From an uncultured Aureispira sp. (GTDB lineage: Bacteria > Bacteroidota > Bacteroidia > Chitinophagales > Saprospiraceae), in contig CAJQQM010000007.1 in assembly GCA_905480485.1 (NCBI GenBank), positions 1-58,470 of the forward strand: a stretch of DNA of 58,470 bases, written 5' to 3'. Below are positions 44,554 to 53,122 of the stretch, piece by piece. Within the stretch, counting starts at the first letter, position 1. Every line of letters starts with the position of its first letter. The notes beneath the pieces are model-generated. The model saw only the letters and a program-made list of their open reading frames with translations. It had not been told where the DNA came from and did no database searches. The translations under genes and the position numbers were made by a program.

Positions 44554-46764
44554 TTAAAATGAGCGCTCAGGCACTTTTTTGCCCAACAAAAATACCAGGC
44601 CAGTCAAAAGGAGTACCCCTACAACAAAACTTATATAAAATGGTATTGAAAAGGCAGTAGAACAGTAGGTCATAACAATACTTACAGCGCCAACCGACAA
44701 GGCGTAGGGTAATTGTGTCTTGACATGATCGATATGATTACAATTAGAGGCCAATGATGAGAGAATAGTGGTATCTGATATTGGAGAACAGTGATCGCCC
44801 AGAACCGAAGCAGACAAAACAACCGCAATAACATTGTACAACAACTCCATCGTAACTTCATTAGGCAATCCAGCATTTTGGGCTATTGTCCAACACAAAG
44901 GAATGGCTATCGGATATAAAATTGCCATGGTACTCCAAGAAGAACCGGTCGAAAAAGCGATGACGGCTGCCAATACAAATACCACCACCGGAACCATATA
45001 AGGGCTTAGGGTATCTCCTAGTAATCTTGTAAGAAATTCTGCCGTACACAATTCTTCGGTTGTAGTAGCCAAAGACCATGCGAATATTAAAATTAATAAA
45101 GCAGGCATCATGGTTTTGAAGCCATGAATAACGGTTTCTATGGAAGCTGCTAAATTCATGATACGCTGTGACACCGTTAGGAAAAGGGCAACAAAAATAG
45201 CCGATAAAGAAGCCCATAATAAAGCTGCATATGAATCAGAATTGCCGATAAGGATTCCCATTTTACGAACAAACCCTGCAGTTCCACTATCGTCCAAAAT
45301 TTGCATTTTCCCCCAAACTTCAGACCAGCCGCTGTGCTGTAGTGGAACATCTAAGGCAATCAACTCGGCATAACAAGTGGCGATTCCCGTATCAATTAAT
45401 CCTAAAAGGGTTCCGAATACAACCACAAATATAGGTATAAACCCGTTTAACCAACGACGCGGTGCCCCCTCAACAGGTTCTAACTCTTCCATATCATCAT
45501 CGCTAAGTGCTTCTCCTTCGGTATCAAATACCCTTCCTGTAGTTCTTGCACGGTGTTCAGCTTTAAACATAGCCCCAAAATCACGGCCAGAAAAAACGAT
45601 AATTAGTATAAAAATAAGGGTAAAATAAGAGTAAAAAGAATAGGCCAAAGAGCTCAAAAACATTCCATAGGCAGAGGCACCATCTTCTAATCCATTTAAT
45701 TGTGGAATAGCGTCTCCAATGTAGCCTAATTCAGCTCCAATCCAAGTGGTAATAAACGCCACTGCCGATATAGGGGCCGCTGTACTATCTACGATGTAGG
45801 CTAATTTTTCACGCGAAATTTTATACTTATCGGTAAGGGGACGCATAGTATTGCCCACGATCAAAGAGTTGGCATAATCATCAAAAAATATGGCTACCCC
45901 CAACAACCATATAACAAATTGAGTGCTTTTAGGCCCCTTTGCCAAAGGTTCTAATTTCATGACCACACCGGCCATGCCTCCATTTCGAGATATGATAGCC
46001 ACTACCCCACCAATCAATATAGAAAAAACTATAACAGCAAGGTGAGAAGGGCTATTTAGCGCCCCAATTATATAATGATCAATTACCGAGAAAAAGCTTT
46101 TGAGTATACCGTAAGGACTCAATTGCATACCTCCTGCTATCCAGGCCCCTGACAAAATCCCTAAAAACAAAGCAAGCAGGACTTGTCTGAAAATTAACGC
46201 TAGAAAAATCGCCATCAGAGGAGGAATAATTGACCACCAAAGTGGAATTGGCTGAATCCTTAAATCTCCACTTTTTCGGCGCATTACATGCACCAATCGA
46301 CTGTGCTCATTTTGGAGACAAATAACTTCTGAAGGGTCGCTGTGCGTTGAAGGATTGCAATCCAGACAGTTCTTGACTTTGCAGCGTTGAAACTTGGCAG
46401 TAACCCGCAAAAGTTCTCCTGAAAAATTGGCCGAATAGGGTATCGTGGCTTTTCCAGATTCAAAAAGCAAAAAATAATCCTTGTCTTTTAAATTTACCTT
46501 AGAAAAAAAAGCACCAGGAATAGCTGATTGGTCGCTCACAGATATTGCCTGTATTTGCAACTGACCCTCTAAAAATTGAAGCTGAAAATCTAACAAACCT
46601 AGCGTATCTAGGGTAGAAGTTTTCGGGCGAATGTTTAGGGAGTCGTCGGCAGTAAGCAACCATTCTGAACTGTCCGGCTGAGCATTAGGTAGTACGAGAC
46701 TGTCTTGAGCAAAAGCTAGTTGTAGGGAAGAACATAGAATAAGTAAAACTATCAATAAACGCAT
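44554..46764 (-). CDS. NhaC-type Na+/H+ antiporter with N-terminal cysteine-containing domain
   Basis: A sodium/proton antiporter of the NhaC family, about 736 aa. The membrane part starts near residue 175 (IPLWWSIIPPLMAIFLALIF), followed by family motifs FFDDYANSLIVG and STGSSWSTMAILYPIAIP. Before it stands a signal peptide (MRLLIVLLILCSSLQLAFA) and an external domain of about 145 residues with C128, C133, C136 and C149 (C-x4-C-x2-C-x12-C), which is not part of ordinary NhaC and may bind metal or be disulfide-linked. I start at 46764; an upstream ATG at 46827 would add 21 residues and spoil the signal sequence. An inverted repeat with a possible -7 box lies upstream. Confidence 0.9.
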   Translation of the reverse strand: MRLLIVLLILCSSLQLAFAQDSLVLPNAQPDSSEWLLTADDSLNIRPKTSTLDTLGLLDFQLQFLEGQLQIQAISVSDQSAIPGAFFSKVNLKDKDYFLLFESGKATIPYSANFSGELLRVTAKFQRCKVKNCLDCNPSTHSDPSEVICLQNEHSRLVHVMRRKSGDLRIQPIPLWWSIIPPLMAIFLALIFRQVLLALFLGILSGAWIAGGMQLSPYGILKSFFSVIDHYIIGALNSPSHLAVIVFSILIGGVVAIISRNGGMAGVVMKLEPLAKGPKSTQFVIWLLGVAIFFDDYANSLIVGNTMRPLTDKYKISREKLAYIVDSTAAPISAVAFITTWIGAELGYIGDAIPQLNGLEDGASAYGMFLSSLAYSFYSYFTLIFILIIVFSGRDFGAMFKAEHRARTTGRVFDTEGEALSDDDMEELEPVEGAPRRWLNGFIPIFVVVFGTLLGLIDTGIATCYAELIALDVPLQHSGWSEVWGKMQILDDSGTAGFVRKMGILIGNSDSYAALLWASLSAIFVALFLTVSQRIMNLAASIETVIHGFKTMMPALLILIFAWSLATTTEELCTAEFLTRLLGDTLSPYMVPVVVFVLAAVIAFSTGSSWSTMAILYPIAIPLCWTIAQNAGLPNEVTMELLYNVIAVVLSASVLGDHCSPISDTTILSSLASNCNHIDHVKTQLPYALSVGAVSIVMTYCSTAFSIPFYISFVVGVLLLTGLVFLLGKKVPERSF

Positions 46765-46835
46765 TTTATAGAAGATTAGATGGAGCAAATATGGCTGGTC
46801 TAATAGAACAATGATCAACTTACTCATGCTCTTTT

Positions 46836-46860
46836 TGTACCTTCCAAAATCAAAGGTACA
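46836..46860. promoter_or_regulatory. Inverted repeat over the NhaC promoter region
   Basis: TGTACCTT and AAGGTACA form a perfect 8-base inverted repeat with a 9-base spacer. On the minus strand TACCTTTG (46851-46858) within it fits TAnnTTTG. This layout, operator over -7 box, is typical of repressor control, but a matching -33 box is not seen. Confidence 0.35.
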
Positions 46861-47075
46861 TTTTTTTAAAAATTCAGGGGAATAATCGTCGTTTTTTGAT
46901 AATTAAACCCGAAAAATGAAGCTAAAATTTTGCATTGCCATCGAATCCTTTTATTTTGAAGTTGGGCTTTTGTGCTTGAATGAAAGTGCCAACTCAATAC
47001 TTGATTTTTTTGGAAGCTAATTGAATGCATTTTCAACTTTCAGCAATTCCTTCATCATTTGCATAAATTTAAATC
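46861..47075. other. Divergent intergenic region of the NhaC and lipoprotein genes
   Basis: Together with the leader this gap spans 311 bases (46765-47075). It contains the inverted repeat described separately and a TAAATTTA element just before the lipoprotein ATG that is one base from the -7 consensus. No gene or RNA recognised. Confidence 0.45.
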
Positions 47076-47654
47076 ATGAAAAATAGATACCTTTTGCTTT
47101 TGTTCTTAATAAACTTAATAGCCTGCAAAAATAAGCCTAAACAAGCCCAAAATAGTTCCTCTCAAGATAGTACTGAAGTGATTATTGACACACTAGTGTC
47201 AGATGTCAATTGGACAGAAGAAAGTTATGAAGACGAAAAACCAAAAATAAATTCCAATCCAACCTCTAAAAATTCTTCAGGTGCACGAGGGGGTGCCGCT
47301 GACAACGAACTCGATGTTGAAAAATACCGTAATCTAAAACGCGATGGAGACAAAGCTGAAGACTTTGCTAAAGCATTAATTTATCCTGCAATACGAATGG
47401 TATACAGTGATAACTTTGCACAACCTAAAGCAAAAGTATTAAAGGCCGAGTCCGAAAATGGTCGACATAAAATAACCGTCGCCCTAGAATGGAAAGATCA
47501 TTGGGTACCAAATTTTAAAATGCAAGGTATTCTTGAAATAAATCAAGACGGAAGCGATGTTGTTTTTACAATTACGACGATGAATACATTTGTGGAAGCC
47601 CTTGAGTTTACAGAAGACAACTTTAAAACTGTCTTGAAAATGCCCACTCTATAA
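47076..47654 (+). CDS. Lipoprotein of unknown function
   Basis: A 192-aa protein with signal MKNRYLLLLFLINLIAC and lipobox LIAC (Cys 17). A Ser/Asn/Lys-rich low-complexity linker (about 20-75) precedes a beta-rich domain (about 85-190) with the phrase KITVALEWKDHWVPNFKMQG. It has no recognised family. The stop overlaps the convergent CoA-transferase gene by six bases. Confidence 0.75.
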   Translation: MKNRYLLLLFLINLIACKNKPKQAQNSSSQDSTEVIIDTLVSDVNWTEESYEDEKPKINSNPTSKNSSGARGGAADNELDVEKYRNLKRDGDKAEDFAKALIYPAIRMVYSDNFAQPKAKVLKAESENGRHKITVALEWKDHWVPNFKMQGILEINQDGSDVVFTITTMNTFVEALEFTEDNFKTVLKMPTL

Positions 47655-48698
47655 AGCCTTGTTATTGGGACTAGGCTTATCTTTTTTGATCCAAGGCCAA
47701 TTAATTTGGTACGGACTGTCAAAAAAACCCCTTGCCTGCAATTGCTCATTTTGTTCTATTTCTGACAATTTTAGCACCGGGCTCAAACAAAAATCTTGAT
47801 CCTTACAGGCATCAACCCAAGCTTGTTGGGTTTTAGTTATAAAAACAGCCTCTACTTTTTCTTTGGGAAAAACATGTACCGACAACTCCCCAAAATGCTG
47901 TCGCTGCCAAGCGGGCTGATGGATAAATTGACAAAATCGATTCCAAAACTTAGTTTCTAAAGCTCCTAATGCTATATATCTGCCATCTTTACAAGCATAT
48001 ACATTATAATTAACGAGTCCACCACTCAGCAACTTTAGTTGTTGCGGGTCAATACCTCCCCAATATTGCGAGAAAGGAATATGTTGCAAAGCAGGCAAAC
48101 CATCAATAATTGCTACATCTATGTATTGTCCCTTGCCTTTTACTAAGGCTGCTAGACAAGCAGATACCAACATATAAGCCCCTCCACTGATATCTGCAAT
48201 TTGTACTTCAGGCAGCACAGGACGGCCGTTAACATCACGCATCATATCTAATAAGCCTGTTAGTGCTAGATAATTAATATCGTGCCCTGCTTTGCGGGCC
48301 AAAGGACCACTTTGGCCAAAACCGGTTAATGACAAATAAATTAATTGAGGGTTAATGGTTTTTAGGGTAGCATAGTCAAGGCCCCACCTTTGCATCACAC
48401 CGGGCCGAAACTGTTCTATGAGTACATCCGCTTGGGCAACAGCCGCACAAATTTTTTGATAGTTTTCGGGGGTCTCAAAATCAATTAGCCACGATTCTTT
48501 GTCTTTATTCAACATTCGGTACAGGAGGGCTTCGTCCTCTACAAAAGGTGGGTATATTCGAGTTGCATCCGTTTTTTGAGGATGTTCTATTTTGATTACT
48601 TTCGCACCCATCTGTGCCAACATATTACTCGCTAAAGGCCCTGGCAACAAAAGACTAAAATCTAAAATTAATTTGCCAGATAAAGCATCGTTAAGCAT
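47649..48698 (-). CDS. Family III CoA-transferase, alpha-methylacyl-CoA racemase-like
   Basis: A 349-aa enzyme of the CaiB/BaiF family. It has H139 and D140 in AGHDINYLALTG and D169 in QIADISGG, which match the racemase catalytic residues of the alpha-methylacyl-CoA racemase branch rather than the single Asp of formyl-CoA transferases. It would convert (R)- and (S)-2-methylacyl-CoA, a step in breaking down branched or isoprenoid chains. That pathway is plausible given the AtuA operon at 21.6-25.9 kb, although the genes are 22 kb apart. No signal peptide. Confidence 0.9.
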   Translation of the reverse strand: MLNDALSGKLILDFSLLLPGPLASNMLAQMGAKVIKIEHPQKTDATRIYPPFVEDEALLYRMLNKDKESWLIDFETPENYQKICAAVAQADVLIEQFRPGVMQRWGLDYATLKTINPQLIYLSLTGFGQSGPLARKAGHDINYLALTGLLDMMRDVNGRPVLPEVQIADISGGAYMLVSACLAALVKGKGQYIDVAIIDGLPALQHIPFSQYWGGIDPQQLKLLSGGLVNYNVYACKDGRYIALGALETKFWNRFCQFIHQPAWQRQHFGELSVHVFPKEKVEAVFITKTQQAWVDACKDQDFCLSPVLKLSEIEQNEQLQARGFFDSPYQINWPWIKKDKPSPNNKAL

Positions 48699-48751
48699 AA
48701 ATGATTTTTTTGATTAGCTAATAACTGAATTACAATAATACTATTTTTTAA

Positions 48752-48871
48752 GGTATAATTCAATCCATTAAGGTACAAACTAAAAAGCTTAAAGGGCTAA
48801 TTATATCGCCAATTAAAGCTGTAGAAAAGAGAGCTCGTGAACGACAGCTTCAATTCATTGAGGCATTGTAG
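48752..48871 (+). pseudogene. Possible gene fragment without a start codon
   Basis: A 39-codon open stretch between stops ends with coding-like sequence (KAVEKRARERQLQFIEAL, stop TAG at 48869). It has no ATG, GTG or TTG near its beginning. The charged helical tail looks like the end of a protein, so it could be the remnant of a decayed gene. Family not recognised. Confidence 0.2.
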
Positions 48872-48962
48872 CCAACAAAAGTAAAAATCAAAGCATAAAT
48901 AAGAACAAAAGCATGTATTAAGCTATTTTAATTGGTAAATAATAGTAATTTTACCCTGCATC

Positions 48963-49631
48963 ATGAATATATTAAGCCAAACAAAAGCCCTACTCCTTAA
49001 AGAATTCCGCTTGGAATTCCGGCAAAAGTATGCCATTAGTGGTATTTTACTTTATGTATTGTCGACCGTCTTTATTGTATATATTACGCTAGGAGAACAA
49101 CTCAAAGGTGCTCGGGCAATGTGGGCGGTTCTTTTCTGGATTATCGTCTTATTTTCATCGGTGAATGCTATTGCCAAAAGCTTTGTACAGGAAAATGAGA
49201 AACGCCAATTGTACTATTATACGCTCGTCAACCCTACAGCCGTTATCCTATCTAAAATGCTGTATAACTGCCTATTGTTGATGGCTATAAATCTATTATC
49301 TTATGCTAGCTTTTGTGTAGTGGCAGGCAATCCTATACAAGATTCTACCTTGTTTCTTCAAACGCTTTTTTTGGGTAGTATAGGGTTTTCGATCACCTTT
49401 ACATTTATCTCTGCTATATCGGGCAAGGCCAATCAAAGTGCAACCTTGATGGCGATATTAAGCTTCCCAGTGATTATACCTATGCTGATGACCCTAATGC
49501 GCCTCAGCAAAATTGCCCTTGGACTAATGACCGATACTGCATATTACAAAGATATGCTTATTTTGCTGTGTATTGACATAATATTAGCTGTCCTGTCTTG
49601 GCTTCTTTTCCCTTATTTATGGCGTGATTAA
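48963..49631 (+). CDS. ccmB: Heme exporter protein CcmB (ABC transporter permease)
   Basis: A 222-aa membrane protein with about six helices. It opens with the ABC-permease coupling segment ALLLKEFRLEFRQKYAISG, and continues with the helix phrases typical of CcmB (LFSSVNAIAKSF, QENEKRQLYYYTLVNP). CcmB serves cytochrome c maturation by moving heme or another factor out. It stands alone here: no ccmA, ccmC or ccmE is next to it, and it ends five bases from the convergent methyltransferase gene. Confidence 0.9.
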   Translation: MNILSQTKALLLKEFRLEFRQKYAISGILLYVLSTVFIVYITLGEQLKGARAMWAVLFWIIVLFSSVNAIAKSFVQENEKRQLYYYTLVNPTAVILSKMLYNCLLLMAINLLSYASFCVVAGNPIQDSTLFLQTLFLGSIGFSITFTFISAISGKANQSATLMAILSFPVIIPMLMTLMRLSKIALGLMTDTAYYKDMLILLCIDIILAVLSWLLFPYLWRD

Positions 49632-49636
49632 GTTGC

Positions 49637-50395
49637 TTAGAACGAGGCTCTATTTCTAGCGATTTCACTTGCTACAATTGTAGCAGCACAGGCTACATTC
49701 AAAGATTCAACACCCTGAAACATAGGAATAGACAAATGCGTATCCGTGCAGGCCTCTGTAGCTTCCGAGACACCCTGTGTTTCATTACCTAACACAAATA
49801 TACCCTTCGAAGCAAAACGATGTTGGTAAATATTTTCTCCCTTTTCTCCCGATAATCCATAAATAGAATAGCCCAAGGTGGCCGCCTTCTTTAGAACAGG
49901 AGTCAATCGTTCGCATTTAAGGATTCGACTTTTAAATACAACACCTGCTGAAGCTTTTATCACAAAAGCATCTAATTTGGCATTTCCTTTTCGAGGTAAA
50001 ATTAAGCCATCAATACCCAACCCTGTACAAGAACGAATAATAAGTCCTACATTTGCCGGTGTTGTAATTCCATCTAAAGCCAACAACTGAAGCGAAGTTT
50101 CGCTGTGTTGTTCTAAAAAACGCAAAGCGTCATCCATTTGAGGTGTAAGTACGTCGGCTGCTACACCTTGGTCTTGCTTAGGGTGTTTTGAGTAATGTGC
50201 TACCTGTTCGGCACTGACACGCATTACTTCTATACCACGTTGTACACATAAGTCTAAAATCTGAGCAATAATTGTTCCCTTGGCTTTTTGGGCTAAAAAC
50301 AATTTTGCGACTGCTACCTGAGGGTCTTGCAACACTTCAATAACCGGCTTACGTCCGTATATCGTTAAAAACTGATCTCTTTTATGTCTCATCAA
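49637..50395 (-). CDS. SpoU/TrmH-family RNA 2'-O-methyltransferase
   Basis: A 252-aa enzyme that methylates ribose 2'-OH, probably on 23S rRNA (RlmB-like) or tRNA. The three SpoU motifs are present: motif 1 DGITTPANVGLIIRSCTGLG, motif 2 VLGNETQGVSE and motif 3 IPMFQGVESLNVACAATIVA, which form the trefoil SAM site. The N-terminal 80 residues form the substrate-binding domain typical of RlmB/TrmH (QFLTIYGRKPVIEVLQDP). The precise target site cannot be told from the sequence. Confidence 0.92.
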   Translation of the reverse strand: MMRHKRDQFLTIYGRKPVIEVLQDPQVAVAKLFLAQKAKGTIIAQILDLCVQRGIEVMRVSAEQVAHYSKHPKQDQGVAADVLTPQMDDALRFLEQHSETSLQLLALDGITTPANVGLIIRSCTGLGIDGLILPRKGNAKLDAFVIKASAGVVFKSRILKCERLTPVLKKAATLGYSIYGLSGEKGENIYQHRFASKGIFVLGNETQGVSEATEACTDTHLSIPMFQGVESLNVACAATIVASEIARNRASF

Positions 50396-50443
50396 TTAAA
50401 AGGAAGATTGTATGGTTGAATTTTATGCCTGAAATGTACTAAT

Positions 50444-50473
50444 AAAAAAGGAGCAACAAAACGTTGCTCCTTT
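50444..50473 (-). terminator. Terminator of the CFA-family methyltransferase gene
   Basis: AAAGGAGCAAC pairs with GTTGCTCCTTT around a 5-base loop, and on the minus strand the stem is followed by TTTTTT. It lies 25 bases after the stop. Confidence 0.85.
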
Positions 50474-50497
50474 ATATTTTACCAAGAAAAAGAAAAC

Positions 50498-51733
50498 TTA
50501 TTTAACCATAATCTTTTTCTTTCTTGTTTCATATCTAGACATTTCTTTATCAGAGGTATCTTCAGATGCAACAGAGGTAGAATTGTCAAACTTCTTGTTT
50601 TCACCTAAGGCTATTTTACCAATGTATCTTTCTCTTTTTACATGGTTGATATTCTTGTGGCAAATTATTTGATACGCTGAAGAACCACCGATAGCAGCAA
50701 TTCTTGTCGACCAACCCAAGAAGATTTGGTACATTCTGAATTGAGCTTCTCCGTATTTAGCGATAACACTATCTTTGTTACTCATCCAGTTGTTGTACCA
50801 TGCAGCGATTGTTTTGCTGTAGTGAATACCTACATTTTCAACGGTATGAATTTCAAAACCAGCTTTTTCTATTCTTCTTAAATCCCAGCTAACGGGCATA
50901 CTTGCATCTGCACCAGGGAAGATATATTCGTTCATGAATAATCCCCAGACAATTGTCTCTTGATCAGGTCCACGAAGTAGAGATTTTCTTTCTCTCAAAG
51001 CAGCAATTTGCAAGTAGAAAATTCCGTCGTCTTCTAGAAGGTCATATATTTGCTCCATGAATTTCTGAAAATACTTTACACCTACGTGTTCGGCCATTTC
51101 TAAGCAAGAAATTTTGTCGTATTTTCTTTGAGGAATATCACGGTAATCAATCGTTAGAATTCTTGATTGATCCTCAACACCATTTTCCTTGATAAGTCTT
51201 CTACCCCATTCAGCTTGTTCAGGCGTAATCGTAACACCTGTAGTATCCATGTTGTAGTTTTTGGCCATATGTGCCACCAAAGTACCCCATCCACAACCTA
51301 TATCCAAAAGACTTTCACCTTCTTTCAATTGCATCTTCTGTGCAATCAAATCAAGTTTATTATCTTGAGCTTCTTCTAATGTCTCTTCGCCAGTTTTGTA
51401 ATAACCAGAAGTATACACCATTCTTGGTCCTAGGAACCATCTAAAAATATCATTTTGATCGTTGTAATGACTCAAGATAGTAGCTTCATCCATCTTTTGT
51501 GAATGACTCATAACCTCGGGCAAAAATTCTGTAATAAAGAATTTGAAGTGATGTCCTACAAAGCTAAAGTTACAAAACTCTTTGATGTTGTCGATAAATT
51601 CCATGAAATCACCTTTCATGTCGATGTCGCCTTTCATGTAATCTTCTATCCAATGTCCGGCTTCTACTTTATCGCCTGAATATCTCTTTTTTAATTTACT
51701 ATTTTTTACTTCTATAAAATCTGAAAGTCTCAT
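50498..51733 (-). CDS. CFA-family methyltransferase resembling sphingolipid C9-methyltransferase
   Basis: A 411-aa SAM-dependent enzyme of the cyclopropane-fatty-acid-synthase family. Motif I LLDIGCGWGT is at residues 142-151; the family acidic/His segment LEMAEHVG is at 211-218; the IFPGADAS loop is at 271-278. Stretches such as FLGPRMVYTSGYY (100-112), EETLEEAQDNKL, RILTIDYRDIP, WGLFMNEYIFPGADAS and VGIHYSKTI closely resemble, from memory, the fungal sphingolipid C9-methyltransferases, more than bacterial Cfa (whose loop reads FPNGCLPS). Those eukaryotic enzymes add a methyl to the long-chain base; many Bacteroidota make sphingolipids or sulfonolipids. The bacterial protein lacks the N-terminal membrane helices. 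Its basic C-terminal tail (RYETRKKKIMVK) may bind lipid head groups. Monocistronic with its own terminator. Confidence 0.88.
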   Translation of the reverse strand: MRLSDFIEVKNSKLKKRYSGDKVEAGHWIEDYMKGDIDMKGDFMEFIDNIKEFCNFSFVGHHFKFFITEFLPEVMSHSQKMDEATILSHYNDQNDIFRWFLGPRMVYTSGYYKTGEETLEEAQDNKLDLIAQKMQLKEGESLLDIGCGWGTLVAHMAKNYNMDTTGVTITPEQAEWGRRLIKENGVEDQSRILTIDYRDIPQRKYDKISCLEMAEHVGVKYFQKFMEQIYDLLEDDGIFYLQIAALRERKSLLRGPDQETIVWGLFMNEYIFPGADASMPVSWDLRRIEKAGFEIHTVENVGIHYSKTIAAWYNNWMSNKDSVIAKYGEAQFRMYQIFLGWSTRIAAIGGSSAYQIICHKNINHVKRERYIGKIALGENKKFDNSTSVASEDTSDKEMSRYETRKKKIMVK

Positions 51734-52043
51734 TATGAAAATGATTTAAGTTAAAAATAAATTTAGGAATATAAAGCCTTCCTTTTCGGGGGTCCTATAG
51801 TATCCTTGATTGAAGTTAGTTATGTTTTAGATAGACGAAAAAACATCTATCAAATTTTATTTACAAAAAATAAATCAGACAATGTTTGAACCAAATTGAC
51901 TATTTTTTGTCTAATAGGATTGGGTTCTCGTCTAATTTTCCACAAATTTAAAGCAATAAATCTTATTATTGTAATAATTGCTCAAATTTATTTAATCTTA
52001 TCAACTGACTACAAGAAATATAGAACAATCATTCAATTTATAT
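51734..52043. other. Divergent promoter region of the methyltransferase and LytS genes
   Basis: 310 AT-rich bases. It includes TTTTTTG and TAAAATTTG-like elements in both directions, but none matches TTTG/TAnnTTTG with the right spacing. No RNA gene or repeat is supported. A 66-codon frame crossing into the LytS gene (51896-52096) is not accepted as real. Confidence 0.5.
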
Positions 52044-53099
52044 ATGCTAGAAACTTACATCTTATCTGTTTACAAAAAGCTGTATATATTACTTAGTAAG
52101 AGAGGCGTATACCATGGTGTTGTATGGATGTTTTATATGATTGGACTTCTTTTGAGTGATCATAGCGAAGACGGATTTTGGCTCATATTCAGAAACAACA
52201 TCATTCACATGTTTTTCTTGATTCTGATTGTATACTTCAATTACCTATACCTAATCCCCAAACTATTATCCCGGAAATCCTTCCTTATTTATGCTGCAGC
52301 CTTGTTGGTGACGGCAGCACTTATTACACCCGTCGAAACTCTTTTTCGTTATGGCAACCTGTGGACGTCCTCAAATGTCGAGTCAAAGATTCAGCTCATT
52401 GAAAATCAATTTAGCCATTTTATTTTATTGTTCTTTATTCTTTGCCTAAGTACAATTGTCAAAATATCCAAAGAATGGTTGTACCAACAAACCGTGCAAA
52501 AAGAACTCGAAAACAAAAACCTGCAGTCGGAACTCAGTTTCTTAAAATCGCAAATAAATCCGCATTTTTTGTTCAACACCCTCAACAGTATTTACGCCCT
52601 AAGCCTCAAAAAGTCAGATCAAGCGCCCGAATTGGTCTTAAGGTTGTCAGAAATGATGCGCTATATGTTGTACAAAAGTAATGAAAAAGAAGTACCTTTA
52701 GAACAAGAAATTAAATACATACAAAACTATCTTGAGCTTGAAAAAACGCGCTACGGCAAAAAAGCATTGATAGAATTTGTTCAAGAAGGCAGCCCTGACA
52801 ACTACAAAGTTGCTCCTTTATTGTTTATTACCTTTTTAGAGAACAGTTTTAAGCATGGTCTGAGTCAAAGCATTTCTGAAGGCTATGTTCGTTGCCAACT
52901 ACTACTCAAAAAAGGTTGCATTCATTTTCATTTAACCAATAGCAAAACAGTTCATAAAGATATCGGCTATTTTCAAGGTGGAATCGGCCTCAAAAATGCC
53001 CAAAGAAGACTCGATTTGTTGTACGCCAATCGCTACCAATTAAACATTAATGAAACCGAAGAACAGTACACAGTTTCTTTGGATATTCAACTATATTAA
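52044..53099 (+). CDS. LytS-type sensor histidine kinase
   Basis: A 351-aa membrane sensor kinase of the His_kinase (LytS/YehU-like) group. Four hydrophobic helices (about 25-145) form the sensor part with no obvious external domain. The phospho-acceptor H174 lies in QINPHFLFNTLNSIYAL. The N box is ENSFKHG (266-272) and the G box QGGIGLKNAQRRL (311-323) binds ATP. It is followed by its LytTR regulator (23-base gap) and then a helical-repeat protein. The signal it senses is unknown; the family often reacts to envelope or sugar changes. Confidence 0.93.
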   Translation: MLETYILSVYKKLYILLSKRGVYHGVVWMFYMIGLLLSDHSEDGFWLIFRNNIIHMFFLILIVYFNYLYLIPKLLSRKSFLIYAAALLVTAALITPVETLFRYGNLWTSSNVESKIQLIENQFSHFILLFFILCLSTIVKISKEWLYQQTVQKELENKNLQSELSFLKSQINPHFLFNTLNSIYALSLKKSDQAPELVLRLSEMMRYMLYKSNEKEVPLEQEIKYIQNYLELEKTRYGKKALIEFVQEGSPDNYKVAPLLFITFLENSFKHGLSQSISEGYVRCQLLLKKGCIHFHLTNSKTVHKDIGYFQGGIGLKNAQRRLDLLYANRYQLNINETEEQYTVSLDIQLY

Positions 53100-53122
53100 A
53101 TCAAATATCAAACAAATTATTT

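Noticed and set aside
51896-52096. 66-codon plus-strand frame overlapping the start of the LytS kinase
   Set aside because: It overlaps the well-supported kinase start in another frame and has no family resemblance or ribosome site.
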